NCBI GenBank assembly: GCA_016778895.1
Contig: JADHOR010000003.1
Span: 94,817 to 158,816, forward strand
Length of the DNA: 64,000 nt
From: Candidatus Puniceispirillum sp.
Lineage (GTDB): Bacteria > Pseudomonadota > Alphaproteobacteria > Puniceispirillales > Puniceispirillaceae
Reading direction: 5' to 3'
Shown here: piece after piece, positions 10,587 through 22,713 of the stretch
Numbering within the stretch: position 1 is the stretch's first letter
How the letters are laid out: the number at the start of each line of letters is the position of its first letter
Position numbers and translations under genes: made by a program
Notes under the pieces: generated by a model
What the model was told of the DNA's origin: nothing
What the model saw: only the letters and a program-made list of their open reading frames with translations
Database searches by the model: none

Positions 10587-12266
10587 ATGGCAAGCCATCA
10601 GTATGTTTTTGTAATGAATCGCTTAAGTAAGGCTTGGCCCGGTGGTAAGGAAGTTTTGAAAAACATCAGCCTGTCATTCCTGCCCGGTTCCAAAATTGGC
10701 GTTTTGGGCTTGAACGGTGCCGGTAAGTCGACATTGCTGAAAATCATGGCGGGTATTGAGACCGAATTCCAAGGCGAGGCCTGGGCCGCCGATGGTATCA
10801 AGGTTGGTTATCTGGCGCAGGAGCCGGAACTGGATCCATCATTGGATGTGGCGGGAAATGTGCTGGCCGGTATGGGACGCGCGAAAGAGCTTGTCGACCG
10901 GTTTAACGAAGTCAGCGCGAAATTTGCCGAAGAAATGACTGATGATGAAATGAATGTGGTAATCGCTGAACAGGCGGAACTGCAGGAAGAAATTGACGCG
11001 ATTGATGCGTGGGATCTTGAGCGAAAGGCCGAAATCGCCATGAATGCGCTGCGGGTGCCGCCCGGCAACGCCGATGTCACAAAGCTTTCGGGCGGGGAAA
11101 AGCGGCGGGTTGCGCTGTGCCAATTATTGCTGAGCGCGCCTGATATGCTGCTGCTTGACGAGCCGACAAACCATCTGGACGCCGAGTCTGTGGCCTGGTT
11201 GCAGAAGTTTCTGCATGACTTCCCCGGCACGGTCGTGACGATTACCCATGATCGCTATTTCCTTGACGAGGTTGCCGGCTGGATTCTCGAGCTTGATCGA
11301 GGCGCCGGTATTCCCTATCAGGGCAATTATTCGGGCTGGCTTGAGCAAAAGCAAAAGCGGCTTGAGCAGGAAGGTCGGGCTGATGATGCACGGGTTAAAT
11401 CATTGTCGCGCGAACTGGAATGGGTGCGCTCGGCACCAAAGGCGCGTCAGGCCAAATCAAAGGCGCGGATTAATGCTTATGAAAAGCTGCTTGCCGATGA
11501 TCAGCAGCGCCAGGCTGATGTGGCACGAATTTCCATTCCGGCTGGCCCACGTCTTGGCGATGTGGTGATCAATGCGAACGGCCTTCGCAAGGCCTTCGGC
11601 GATAAATTGCTGATTGATGATCTGTCATTCCGCTTGCCGCCGGGCGGTATTGTTGGGGTGATTGGCCCAAACGGTGCCGGTAAAACCACATTGTTCCGGA
11701 TGATTACCGGCGATGAAGCTGCTGATGCCGGTGATTTTGTTGTCGGTGAAACGGTAAAGCTGGGCTATGTCGATCAGTCACGCGATGCGCTGGATGACAA
11801 ACAGACCGTCTGGCAGGTTGTCTCTGACGGGATGGAAGAAATTCAGCTTGGCAAGCGCACGATGCAGTCGCGCGCCTATGTTGGTCAGTTCAACTTTAAA
11901 GGTGGCGACCAGCAAAAGATGGTTGGTCAGCTGTCCGGGGGTGAACGTAACCGCGTGCATTTGGCGCGTATGCTGAAATCGGGGGCCAACCTACTGTTGC
12001 TCGATGAGCCGACCAACGACCTTGATGTTGATACGCTCCGCGCACTTGAGGAGGCGCTATTGGAGTTTGCTGGCTGCGCTGTTGTGGTCAGCCACGACCG
12101 TTGGTTCCTTGACCGGATCGCAACCCATATTCTGGCATTTGAAGGCGACAGCCATGTTGAGTGGTTTGAGGGCAATTACGAAGCCTATGAGGCCGATAAA
12201 AAGCGCCGTCTTGGGGCTGATGCTGACCGGCCAACACGGATTAGATATAAGCCAATTTCACGCTAG
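10587..12266 (+). CDS. ettA: Energy-dependent translational throttle protein EttA (ABC-F)
   Basis: Ribosome-associated ABC-F ATPase that gates the first elongation step according to ATP/ADP level. Two ATP-binding cassettes lie in tandem without membrane domains: Walker [10 protein letters not shown] near residue 40 and GPNGAGKTT near 356, signatures LSGGEKRR and LSGGERNR, and Walker [13 protein letters not shown] and [12 protein letters not shown]. The arm insertion in cassette one and the inter-domain linker with [17 protein letters not shown] are EttA hallmarks. The start [15 protein letters not shown] and length of 559 (E. coli 555) agree. AAAAGGA precedes ATG 10587. Confidence 0.95.
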   Translation: MASHQYVFVMNRLSKAWPGGKEVLKNISLSFLPGSKIGVLGLNGAGKSTLLKIMAGIETEFQGEAWAADGIKVGYLAQEPELDPSLDVAGNVLAGMGRAKELVDRFNEVSAKFAEEMTDDEMNVVIAEQAELQEEIDAIDAWDLERKAEIAMNALRVPPGNADVTKLSGGEKRRVALCQLLLSAPDMLLLDEPTNHLDAESVAWLQKFLHDFPGTVVTITHDRYFLDEVAGWILELDRGAGIPYQGNYSGWLEQKQKRLEQEGRADDARVKSLSRELEWVRSAPKARQAKSKARINAYEKLLADDQQRQADVARISIPAGPRLGDVVINANGLRKAFGDKLLIDDLSFRLPPGGIVGVIGPNGAGKTTLFRMITGDEAADAGDFVVGETVKLGYVDQSRDALDDKQTVWQVVSDGMEEIQLGKRTMQSRAYVGQFNFKGGDQQKMVGQLSGGERNRVHLARMLKSGANLLLLDEPTNDLDVDTLRALEEALLEFAGCAVVVSHDRWFLDRIATHILAFEGDSHVEWFEGNYEAYEADKKRRLGADADRPTRIRYKPISR

Positions 12267-12332
12267 TTAAGCGCCGCATCTGATCGGTTTATCCGGCTAG
12301 CGGCTGTGCGATAAAGTGAGAGGGGCTAACGG

Positions 12333-12992
12333 CTAGTGGGATTGCTGGCGGCTTTTCATTGCCTCAATAAGGGCTGAAAACTGGCCTCCATTCTTGCGGA
12401 TGATGGCAATATTTTCCTGTTTCTGGGTCACCAGCATCGAGATGTTTTCGATTTCGATATCCAGAACCTTTGCCGGTGCTGCACTAGGGGTAATGACGCG
12501 CCAGCCTACCGAAATTGGCGGGCGTTTGCCACTGGCGTCATTGAATGTACCGCGCACTAGAACCATCTTATCGCCCTTTGCCTGACTGTCGATGGTGGTA
12601 AAATTCAGCCCCGATAATTGGTCGAAATTACGCACCACAGTGCCAACCATTACATCGCGCATGGTCTGGATATAGGTGATGCGTTCCTGATCAGTGGCGG
12701 CTCGCCAGTAAGGACCAGCCGAAAAACGGGCAATGCCTTCCAAATCAAAATGCGTGTCAAAAAGCCGGGCGATATTCTGGGTGCGCCTCGCAACATCACC
12801 AGGATCAGTGGCAAGATATGTTTCCACCTCGCCAATCATCTTGCTGATAACCTCGGTGGCAGCATTGATCTGGCTGTCGGCATGTGCAGGCAGGCCAGCC
12901 AACGCCATCGGTAAACATATTACCATCAGCATTTTTCCAAGCCAGCGCTTTACTATCGCCGATATTGCAGGAGTTTGTGTCAAAATCATCAT
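12333..12992 (-). CDS. mlaC: Phospholipid-binding protein MlaC (Mla pathway)
   Basis: Periplasmic shuttle carrying phospholipid between the outer-membrane MlaA complex and the inner-membrane MlaFEDB transporter. A hydrophobic N-terminus (about residues 17-38, ending AHADS) is a signal peptide. The mature part shows Ttg2D/MlaC features: FDLEGIARFSAGPYWRAATD and the central VLVRGTFNDASGKRPPISVG, then VLDIEIENISMLVTQKQEN. Length 219 is typical. It overlaps mlaA by four bases (ATGA), so the two are translationally coupled; the remaining mla genes are not in the window. Confidence 0.9.
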   Translation of the reverse strand: MMILTQTPAISAIVKRWLGKMLMVICLPMALAGLPAHADSQINAATEVISKMIGEVETYLATDPGDVARRTQNIARLFDTHFDLEGIARFSAGPYWRAATDQERITYIQTMRDVMVGTVVRNFDQLSGLNFTTIDSQAKGDKMVLVRGTFNDASGKRPPISVGWRVITPSAAPAKVLDIEIENISMLVTQKQENIAIIRKNGGQFSALIEAMKSRQQSH

Positions 12993-13765
12993 TTTGAGCT
13001 CTCCAGGAACGACTCAAATTGATCATTGGTTGCGCGGTTATCGGTTGGTTTACCAATAGTGGCATTAATCCGGCCGGCTCGTCCCTGATAATAAAGCGAG
13101 CGGGTACGCGCGTAAGGGTCAAGTGAGTTATATTTCACATCGTTAAACGGCTCAAACAGGTTTGCGCGCTGGGCAACGACTGCCACCGGCGTACGCAGTG
13201 ACTGCATGGTCTCGATCGAATCACCGGCTTTCAAGAACGACACGGGATTAGTCACCGTATCAACAAACCGTCCGGTCAGGCTACGGCTAGTGTTGGGGCC
13301 CAGCAGCGGTACCATCAGATAATTGCCTTCCGGCACATCAAATGACGCCAATGTCTGGCCAAAATCCTGTTCCTTGACCGCCTTCGGATCCTCGGTCAGG
13401 TCAATCAAACCCAGTGTCAGGCTGTTGATGGTGAAATGTATCGCCGAGAGTCCGGCATTTTCAAACCGGCCTTGCAGAGTTGAATTGAATGTGGTGGCGG
13501 GAAGCCCGATCCAGTCAATGTGATTGTCAACGGCACGCCGTCCGGCCAATGGCATGGTCTTTCTATAGCCGCTTGCCGCGGGCTCCAAAAGATACGTGTC
13601 AACCGCCATGTTAAAGGCAAATGCCTTGCGGTTCGAGGCCTCAAAGGGATCGCGCGGGTCGGTGCGTTCGGTTTCGGGAACAGAACTGCACGCAACCAAG
13701 AAAAGCATTGCCACCAGCGGCAAAAAGTGGGCTTGGCGTGCGATGCGGTCTGTTGATGTCAACAT
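12989..13765 (-). CDS. mlaA: Outer-membrane lipoprotein MlaA (VacJ)
   Basis: Removes mislocalised phospholipid from the outer leaflet of the outer membrane. The N-terminal lipoprotein signal ends in the lipobox LVAC with lipidated Cys26. The family motif DPFEASNRKAFAFN follows at about residue 40, then FNSTLQGRFENAGLSAIHFTINS, DFGQTLASFDVPEGNYLMVP and LLGPNTSRSLTGRFVDTVTNP. Length 258 fits. It is the first gene of an mlaA-mlaC pair, divergent from the UvrD-type helicase across 175 bases. Confidence 0.93.
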   Translation of the reverse strand: MLTSTDRIARQAHFLPLVAMLFLVACSSVPETERTDPRDPFEASNRKAFAFNMAVDTYLLEPAASGYRKTMPLAGRRAVDNHIDWIGLPATTFNSTLQGRFENAGLSAIHFTINSLTLGLIDLTEDPKAVKEQDFGQTLASFDVPEGNYLMVPLLGPNTSRSLTGRFVDTVTNPVSFLKAGDSIETMQSLRTPVAVVAQRANLFEPFNDVKYNSLDPYARTRSLYYQGRAGRINATIGKPTDNRATNDQFESFLESSK

Positions 13766-13940
13766 ATTAATCTGTCCAGGGTTTTAGCTAGGTATATGCA
13801 ACATATCGCAATAAACCCAGAATGCAAAAATGATTCAGCAGCGTTAATCGGCTTATCTGCTAAAACCCGTAAAAATAACTGCCGCGGATCGCCCTATTGC
13901 GATTGACCGAACCAGCCCTATTTGCGAGTTTTAGGGCATC

Positions 13941-16181
13941 ATGATCGAAGTTGCAAAAACACCATCCAGCCCGTGGCTTGACGGGCTAAACCCGGCGCAA
14001 AGTGAGGCGGTGCGAACCCTTGACGGACCGCTTTTAGTTTTATCGGGTGCTGGGACCGGTAAAACCCGTGTTCTGACCGCGCGGCTGGCCGAGCTAGTGG
14101 CAAGTGGTACAGCAAAGCCATGGAATATTCTGGCGGTAACCTTTACCAACAAGGCGGCACGCGAAATGAAAATGCGGGTTACTGGCCTTGTTGGCCCGAT
14201 GGCCGAGCAGGTTTGGCTTGGTACGTTTCATGCGCTGGCCGCCAAGATGCTGCGCCGTCATGCCGATCTTGTTGGGCTGCGGTCTGATTTCACCATTCTT
14301 GATACTGATGATCAGATACGCCTGCTCAAACAATTGATGGAAGTTGAAGATATTGATCCAAAACGCTGGCCCGCACGGATGCTTGGCGGGGTTATCCAGC
14401 GCTGGAAAGATCGCGGCTTACCGCCTGAAAAAGTCGGACTTGCCGAGGCGGGGGATATTGCCAATGGGCGGGTGCGGTCGCTGTACGAACGTTACCAGAT
14501 GCGCCTGATCGCCCTAAACGCGGTGGATTTCGGTGATTTGCTGCTGCATATGCTGAGTATTTTTACCGCCCATGCCGATGTGTTGGCAGAATATCAGAAT
14601 CGCATCACACATATTATGGTGGATGAGTATCAGGATACTAATGTGGCGCAATATCTATGGCTGCGTCTATTGACTGGCAACCGTAATAATCTGTGCTGTG
14701 TTGGTGATGATGACCAGTCTATCTATGGTTGGCGGGGCGCTGAAGTTGGCAATATTCTGCGCTTTGAGAGTGATTTCAACGGCGCGAAAACGGTTCGGCT
14801 TGAGGAAAATTATCGCTCGACCGGCCATATCCTGGCCGCCGCCTCAAAAATCATTGCGCATAATGAAACGCGGCTTGGAAAAACGCTTTTTACCTTGGCA
14901 GGCGATGGTGAAAAGCTGCGGGTCAATGGCTATTGGGACGGGCCGGATGAGGCGCGCAATATCGCAAGTCAGATCGAAACCATGATGAAGAACGGGGTGC
15001 ATCTTTCACAAATTGCCGTTCTGGTCAGGGCCGGATTTCAAACGCGTGAATTTGAAGAACGGTTTATCGCTATTGGTCTTCCTTATCGGGTGGTTGGAGT
15101 GCGGTTTTACGAGCGCGCCGAGATACGTGATGCGGTTGCTTATTTGCGCCTGATTGCCCAGCCATCTGATGACCTTGCTTTCGAGCGTATTATTAACACG
15201 CCAAAGCGTGGTCTTGGTACGGCCAGCCTGCAGGCGGTGCATATTCAGGCGCGGGCATCTGACAAGCCGCTTTTGGCGGCGGCGATTGATTTGGTGCAAA
15301 CCGAGGAATTACGCCCGGCAGCCCGTAATACGCTGCAAAGTTTTGTGCAGGATATCAAACGCTGGCGTGATCTTGCCAGTACGCTGCATCAGGCTGACCT
15401 TGCCAAAATAGTACTTGATGAGTCTGGCTACACGAAAATTTGGCAGCTGGATAAATCTCCCGATGCCGAGGGTAGATTGGAGAACCTGACCGAATTAATG
15501 AATGCGATGCAGGATTTTGACTCGCTTCAGGGCTTTCTCGAACATATCGCCCTTGTCACAGATGGCGATGCCGACCCTGAACATGGCGAGGTGACATTGA
15601 TGACGTTGCACGCGGCAAAGGGACTGGAATTTGATGTTGTCTTTTTGCCCGGTTGGGAAGAAGGGATTTTCCCCAGCCAGCGCACCATGGATGAAAATGG
15701 CGCTGTCGGATTGGAAGAAGAACGCCGTCTTGCCTATGTAGGCATCACCCGGGCGCGGCGCAATCTATTTATCAGCTTTGCCAATAGCCGCCGGATTCAC
15801 GGGCAGTGGCAATCCTCGATCCCGTCGCGATTTGTGCAGGAATTGCCCGATGAAAATATAACCGAGGATCTGGCGCAGGGCATGGGGTTTGGCCGGGTCA
15901 GTGCGCCGCGGCTTGGCGACGACGGCAGTAATGGATTTGCCGGCTATGCGGTTGGTGGGTACGGCGCCGGCTGGCGGCGGATGCAAGCGCGACGCGCAGA
16001 GCCGGCCGAAGGCAGCTGGGAACCGGCAAATAACAAAACCGAATTCTGCACCGGCGATCGGGTCTTTCACCAGAAATTCGGCATGGGAAATATTTTGACA
16101 ATTGATGGAGATAAGCTATTGATTGCATTTGATAAAGCTGGACATAAAAAAGTGGTTTCAGGATTTGTGAGCAAACCATGA
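13941..16181 (+). CDS. uvrD: UvrD/PcrA-type superfamily 1 DNA helicase
   Basis: ATP-dependent 3'-5' helicase for nucleotide-excision and mismatch repair. All SF1A motifs are present in order: Q-motif region GLNPAQSEAV, Walker A GAGTGKT near residue 37, VTFTNKAAREMK, Walker B DEYQDTN, GDDDQSIYGWRGA, the LEENYRST motif, LMTLHAAKGLEFDVVFLPG and the final RRLAYVGITRARRNLF. The C-terminal RNA-polymerase-binding Tudor-like tail is present (GDRVFHQKFGMGNILTIDG). Length 746 is normal. PcrA and UvrD cannot be told apart here. Its stop overlaps the prmA start (ATGA at 16178). Confidence 0.93.
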   Translation: MIEVAKTPSSPWLDGLNPAQSEAVRTLDGPLLVLSGAGTGKTRVLTARLAELVASGTAKPWNILAVTFTNKAAREMKMRVTGLVGPMAEQVWLGTFHALAAKMLRRHADLVGLRSDFTILDTDDQIRLLKQLMEVEDIDPKRWPARMLGGVIQRWKDRGLPPEKVGLAEAGDIANGRVRSLYERYQMRLIALNAVDFGDLLLHMLSIFTAHADVLAEYQNRITHIMVDEYQDTNVAQYLWLRLLTGNRNNLCCVGDDDQSIYGWRGAEVGNILRFESDFNGAKTVRLEENYRSTGHILAAASKIIAHNETRLGKTLFTLAGDGEKLRVNGYWDGPDEARNIASQIETMMKNGVHLSQIAVLVRAGFQTREFEERFIAIGLPYRVVGVRFYERAEIRDAVAYLRLIAQPSDDLAFERIINTPKRGLGTASLQAVHIQARASDKPLLAAAIDLVQTEELRPAARNTLQSFVQDIKRWRDLASTLHQADLAKIVLDESGYTKIWQLDKSPDAEGRLENLTELMNAMQDFDSLQGFLEHIALVTDGDADPEHGEVTLMTLHAAKGLEFDVVFLPGWEEGIFPSQRTMDENGAVGLEEERRLAYVGITRARRNLFISFANSRRIHGQWQSSIPSRFVQELPDENITEDLAQGMGFGRVSAPRLGDDGSNGFAGYAVGGYGAGWRRMQARRAEPAEGSWEPANNKTEFCTGDRVFHQKFGMGNILTIDGDKLLIAFDKAGHKKVVSGFVSKP

Positions 16182-17107
16182 CAGCACTTCAATCGGCGGC
16201 GCTATTACTGCCGGCACGGCTTGATGACAAGGTAATGGCGGCATTTGAGCTGGTATTCAGCGAGCTTCTGGACAGTGTTGCCACCTCGCATCAGCGAGAC
16301 GATAATGGCGATTGGCAAATTGAGGCATTGTTCGAATATGCCCCGGATGCGGCGGTGATTGATAAGATGCTGGCACCGCTATATCGGCAACAGGGGATTA
16401 CGCCGATGCCAATCACTTTGGTGCCGGTTGCGGCGCGTGACTGGCTGGCCGAAAATCGAGCCGCCTTTCCGCCGTTGCATATTGGCCGATTCTGGATTTA
16501 TGGTAGCCATGTAACCCGGCCGCAGCCGCCGGCCAGTCTGCCTCTGCTGATTGATGCGGCGTTGGCGTTCGGATCTGGAACCCATCCAACGACCGAGGGC
16601 TGCTTGCGGGCACTGCAGATGATCCGCAGCATTGCTCCGCGGCGGGTGCTGGATATGGGGTGTGGCTCGGCGATTTTGGCAATGGCTGGGGCGCGTCTAT
16701 GGCCGTCATGCCAGATTGTCGCGGCGGATAATGATCCGGTTGCAGTGCGTGTTGCGGCGCGTAACCGTGCGCTGAATGCGATTGCGCCAGCTAAAATGCG
16801 GCTGGCGGTCTCGCATGGCTTTGGCAGCCGGATCGTGTGCAATCAGGCGCCGTATGATTTGGTGCTAGCGAATATTCTTGCAGGGCCCCTATGCCGGATG
16901 GCGCCCGATCTTGTGCCACGGCTTGCCAATAACAGCTGGTTGATTTTATCCGGTATTCTTCGTCGGCAGGCGCGATCTGTCGAGATTGCATACCGGGCGC
17001 AAAAGATGCGGTTATGGCACCGGATCTGTCTTGGTGATTGGACCACGATCATCATGCGGCCAGCCGCAGCCAGTACGATGCCCCGGCTTTGGCGCGGAGG
17101 CGTGTAA
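16178..17107 (+). CDS. prmA: Ribosomal protein L11 methyltransferase
   Basis: Trimethylates ribosomal protein L11. The N-terminal substrate domain is weakly conserved. The Rossmann methyltransferase domain has the family signature LAFGSGTHPTTEGCLRAL at about residues 127-145, the AdoMet loop VLDMGCGSAILAMAGAR, an acidic AADNDPVAVRVAARN, and the catalytic-site strand YDLVLANILAGPLCRMAPDL. Length 309 is slightly above the usual 290-300. It is coupled to the helicase gene by a four-base overlap and is followed three bases later by the aminopeptidase gene, so the three form one operon. Confidence 0.93.
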   Translation: MTALQSAALLLPARLDDKVMAAFELVFSELLDSVATSHQRDDNGDWQIEALFEYAPDAAVIDKMLAPLYRQQGITPMPITLVPVAARDWLAENRAAFPPLHIGRFWIYGSHVTRPQPPASLPLLIDAALAFGSGTHPTTEGCLRALQMIRSIAPRRVLDMGCGSAILAMAGARLWPSCQIVAADNDPVAVRVAARNRALNAIAPAKMRLAVSHGFGSRIVCNQAPYDLVLANILAGPLCRMAPDLVPRLANNSWLILSGILRRQARSVEIAYRAQKMRLWHRICLGDWTTIIMRPAAASTMPRLWRGGV

Positions 17108-17110
17108 GTT

Positions 17111-18883
17111 GTGAGCCAGCAGCATGAAACCCATAACAGGCGGCTCAAATTACTGCGTGCAGCGATGGTGGATGCCGGATTTTATGGCTGGATCATTGGC
17201 CGTGAGGATATGTATCAGGGCGAGGAGGTTCCGGCTGGCGATGAACGTCTTGCCTTTCTATCCGGCTTTACCGGATCGGCGGGGTTTGCCGTGGTGCTTG
17301 CTGACCGGGCAGCGCTGTTTAGCGATGGCCGTTATAGTCTGCAAATGGCGGCGCAAACCGACTCTGCTATCTGGCAATGCTTTACAATTCCCGACACGAC
17401 TTTTGAAGATTGGTTGAAAACCGCCACTTTGCCCGAAGGTGCGGTGATCGGTGTTGATGGACGCCTGATTACGGTATCCCTGTTCCGGCGGGTTGAACGC
17501 TCGGTGTTGGCTGCCGGGGCGAATTTGGTCTGCCACGGGGAAAATTTGCTTGATCCATTATGGCCCGACAAGCCAGCAATGCCGCCTGCAGCAACTTGGC
17601 AAATGCCGGTCGAGCTTGCCGGTAAGGCGGTTGCCGACAAAATTGATGATCTGGCGGCGCAGATGAGTGCCAAGGATTGCGCTGCGGTTTTGCTGACCCG
17701 GGTGGATGTGGTTAATTGGCTGGTCAATATGCGGGGTGCTGATCTGCCTTGTACGCCGGTCAATCTGTGTTTTGCCTTTTATCACAAGGACGAGGGCTTG
17801 TGCCTGTTTGGGGAAAGGGCGCGACTGGCACCGGTCATTGGCGCTGATATCAGCGTTGCCCCGTTAAGCGAATTGCCGGAACGGCTTTGCAGGCTGGGTG
17901 AGAGGCGGTTGATGATCGAACCTGATAGCCTGCCGCGAATACTGTTTGATCAGATCGCTGCAAGTGGCGTGAAAACACTTGAGACTGATTGCCCGCTTGC
18001 ACCGACAAAGGCCTGTAAAACGCCAGCGGAACTTGACGGATTTCGTGCTGCACATCGGCGTGATGGTGCGGCTATGGTCGAATTTCTCTGCTGGCTTGAT
18101 AAGGCGGTTGCGGCATCACCGGCGACCTATAATGAAACTGAAATTGTCGACAGATTGCTTGTGTTCCGGCAGCAACAGGACGGGTTTCTGGCTCCCAGTT
18201 TTGAGACGATTGCTGGATCAGGCCCAAATGGGGCGATTGTGCATTACCGTGCGGTTGCCGGCGCCGACCGCAGGCTGGCGGCCGATGATTTGCTGCTGCT
18301 GGATTCGGGCGCACATTACCGCGATGGCACGACCGATATCACCCGTACCATTGCGATTGGCAATCCGCCAGTTGGGGCGGTGGCGGCCTATAGTCATGTT
18401 TTGCGCAGCCATATTCACCTTGCGGCGGCAAAATTCCCGGTCGGCACAAATGGTCAACAGCTGGACGCAATCGCGCGTGCGCCGCTGTGGTCGGCGCAAC
18501 TGGATTTTGCGCATGGAACTGGCCACGGCGTTGGTCATGTGCTGTCGGTGCATGAGGGGCCGGCCAGTATTTCCAAGCGCGGTAAGGTGGCGCTTGAGGT
18601 CGGCATGGTGATGTCGAATGAGCCGGGTTATTACCAGACCGGTGACTGGGGAATTCGTACTGAAAATCTGCTTGTTGTAGCCGCATCACCGGCCGGGCAG
18701 TTTCTACAGTTTGAGACGCTCACCCTATGCCCGTTCGATCGCCGCCTGATTGATAAATCATTGCTGAGCTCCACTGAAATTGACTGGATTGATGCGTATC
18801 ACCGGACCGTATATACGCAGTTACATCCGGCGTTGTCATCGGCGGCAAAAGCATGGCTTGCCTCGGCGTGCCGCCCGTTATAA
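17111..18883 (+). CDS. pepP: Xaa-Pro aminopeptidase (M24B family)
   Basis: Metallopeptidase removing N-terminal residues before proline. Two creatinase-like N-terminal domains (about 1-300) are followed by the pita-bread catalytic domain with all five metal ligands visible: Asp398 in LDSG, Asp409 in TTDITR, His472 in GTGHGVGH, Glu504 in SNEPGYY and Glu518 in RTENLL. A 60-residue C-terminal domain follows. At 590 residues it is the long aminopeptidase-P form shared with eukaryotes, not the 440-residue E. coli form. Start is GTG 17111, three bases after prmA. Confidence 0.92.
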   Translation: MSQQHETHNRRLKLLRAAMVDAGFYGWIIGREDMYQGEEVPAGDERLAFLSGFTGSAGFAVVLADRAALFSDGRYSLQMAAQTDSAIWQCFTIPDTTFEDWLKTATLPEGAVIGVDGRLITVSLFRRVERSVLAAGANLVCHGENLLDPLWPDKPAMPPAATWQMPVELAGKAVADKIDDLAAQMSAKDCAAVLLTRVDVVNWLVNMRGADLPCTPVNLCFAFYHKDEGLCLFGERARLAPVIGADISVAPLSELPERLCRLGERRLMIEPDSLPRILFDQIAASGVKTLETDCPLAPTKACKTPAELDGFRAAHRRDGAAMVEFLCWLDKAVAASPATYNETEIVDRLLVFRQQQDGFLAPSFETIAGSGPNGAIVHYRAVAGADRRLAADDLLLLDSGAHYRDGTTDITRTIAIGNPPVGAVAAYSHVLRSHIHLAAAKFPVGTNGQQLDAIARAPLWSAQLDFAHGTGHGVGHVLSVHEGPASISKRGKVALEVGMVMSNEPGYYQTGDWGIRTENLLVVAASPAGQFLQFETLTLCPFDRRLIDKSLLSSTEIDWIDAYHRTVYTQLHPALSSAAKAWLASACRPL

Positions 18884-18949
18884 GGCTGGCTACTAAAAAA
18901 CACCTGCCGCAGATCAATCGGGGCTTTTTATCATTGGCTCGTTGTTGGC

Positions 18950-21049
<2,100 letters not shown>

Positions 21050-22711
21050 CTAGCCCCCAATCAGCGCAGCCGCTGCGGCGCGTGCTTCATCAGTTACCGT
21101 CTCGCCCGCCAGCATCCGTGCAATTTCTTCGGTGCGCTCGGCATCGCTCAACGCAACGGTAACGCTGACAACGCCACTGTTGGTTGTTGTTTTGGCGATG
21201 CGCAAATGCTGGCTGGCACGCGCTGCTACCTGCGGTGAATGAGTGATAACAAGGGTCTGGGTCGTCGCGCCAAGCCGGCATAGCCGTTGGCCAACCGCCG
21301 CAGCAACCGCGCCGCCAACTCCGGAATCAACCTCATCGAAAATCAGGCTCCGTGGGTGGCTGCTTTCTTCCAGACAGACTTTTAACGCCAGCAAGAACCG
21401 CGCCAGCTCGCCGCCTGACGCAATCTGGTCAATCGGACCCGCCTTCATGCCCTGATTGGTACTGGCCTCAAACCGGACTACTGTGGTGCCGCGTGGCCCC
21501 CACTGCGCCTTGGCAAGTGGGCTGACAACGGTGGTGAATTGCGCACCTTCAAGTTTTAGCGGCGGTAATTCGGCGCGTACCGCCTTATCAAGTTTCGTCG
21601 CGGCCTGTTTACGGCTGGTCTCAAGCTGTCCGGCCATATCAATGTAATAATCCTGCCATTTCTGCGCGATCTCACCAAGACTGCCAAGCGCGCCGGACGA
21701 ATCCTCGATAGCTGCAAGCCGGTCGGCCAATGTCTGGTGTATTAATGGCAATTCATCGGTGCTGCACCCATGTTTGCGGGCTTGTTGGCGCAATTCATGC
21801 AAGCGGTCATCGAGCTGGTGCAATTCATTCGGATCAGCCTCAAGCGTATTGGCGGCAGAATGGATCGCACTGCTCGCCTCGCCAAGTTCGGCATCGGCGC
21901 GGATCAGCGCGTCTAAAGCCTGATCTAACTGGCCACCGGCAAGCGGTGCGGCTTTTTCCAGTGCCGCCAGCGCTTGGCCAAGGCTGGCTTGGGCGCCGTC
22001 GTCGCCAAAGACCGCTTCTTCAGCCAACGCCAAGCTCTCGCCAATCTTGGTGACGTTGGCAAGCAGGGTTCGTTTGTTCGTGAGCGCGTCTTCTTCCCCT
22101 GTCTCCGGGGCGAGACGGTCAAGTGCATCAACTGCATCACGCAACCAGTCTTCTTCAGCCTTGGCCTGATCCAGCGCGGCACGCGCCTCGTCGAGCGCCT
22201 GGCTAGCGGCATGCCATTGCTGCCAGCCTTGTTTGGTTTGTGCCAAAAGCTGGCGATGGGCTGCGGCGCGGTCAAGAAGCGCCATATGGGTTGAAACATC
22301 AAGCAAACCGCGGCCTTCAAACTGGCCCTGAATCTCGACCAGCAAATCGCCAACCTGGCGCAATAGTCCGATTGACACAGCAATATCATTAATGCTGGCG
22401 GTTGATTTACCATCATTTTTTAACCGGCGGCGAAGGATCATCTCATCTTCAGGCATGATACCGGCATCCTCGACGAGCTGCCATGCTGGATGCGTGGCTG
22501 GCAGGGCAAAGCTGGCACTGACATGTGCTTGCTCATGACCTTGCCGGATCAGGCCAAAATCGGCGCGACTACCAAGCGCCAGCCCCAGCGCATCAAGTAG
22601 GATTGATTTGCCAGCACCTGTTTCGCCGGTTAAGACCGTCAGCCCGGGTGGGAACTGCAGGGTTAATTGCTCGATCAATACAATATTGGAAACAGTTAGG
22701 CTGTGCAGCAT
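21050..22711 (-). CDS. recN: DNA repair protein RecN
   Basis: SMC-like ATPase in double-strand-break repair. N-terminal Walker A GETGAGKS is at residues 29-36. A long middle region rich in Ala, Glu, Gln and Leu (about 155-370) should form the coiled coil. The C-terminal half carries IASGGELARFLLALK (ABC signature), RSLIFDEVDSGVGGAVAAAVG (Walker B) and LVITHSPQVAARA. Length 553 is normal. It is packed tightly between bamD (two-base gap) and ligA. recN is LexA-controlled in many bacteria, but no obvious GTTC-N7-GTTC box stands next to its start here. Confidence 0.95.
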   Translation of the reverse strand: MLHSLTVSNIVLIEQLTLQFPPGLTVLTGETGAGKSILLDALGLALGSRADFGLIRQGHEQAHVSASFALPATHPAWQLVEDAGIMPEDEMILRRRLKNDGKSTASINDIAVSIGLLRQVGDLLVEIQGQFEGRGLLDVSTHMALLDRAAAHRQLLAQTKQGWQQWHAASQALDEARAALDQAKAEEDWLRDAVDALDRLAPETGEEDALTNKRTLLANVTKIGESLALAEEAVFGDDGAQASLGQALAALEKAAPLAGGQLDQALDALIRADAELGEASSAIHSAANTLEADPNELHQLDDRLHELRQQARKHGCSTDELPLIHQTLADRLAAIEDSSGALGSLGEIAQKWQDYYIDMAGQLETSRKQAATKLDKAVRAELPPLKLEGAQFTTVVSPLAKAQWGPRGTTVVRFEASTNQGMKAGPIDQIASGGELARFLLALKVCLEESSHPRSLIFDEVDSGVGGAVAAAVGQRLCRLGATTQTLVITHSPQVAARASQHLRIAKTTTNSGVVSVTVALSDAERTEEIARMLAGETVTDEARAAAAALIGG

Positions 22712-22713
22712 GG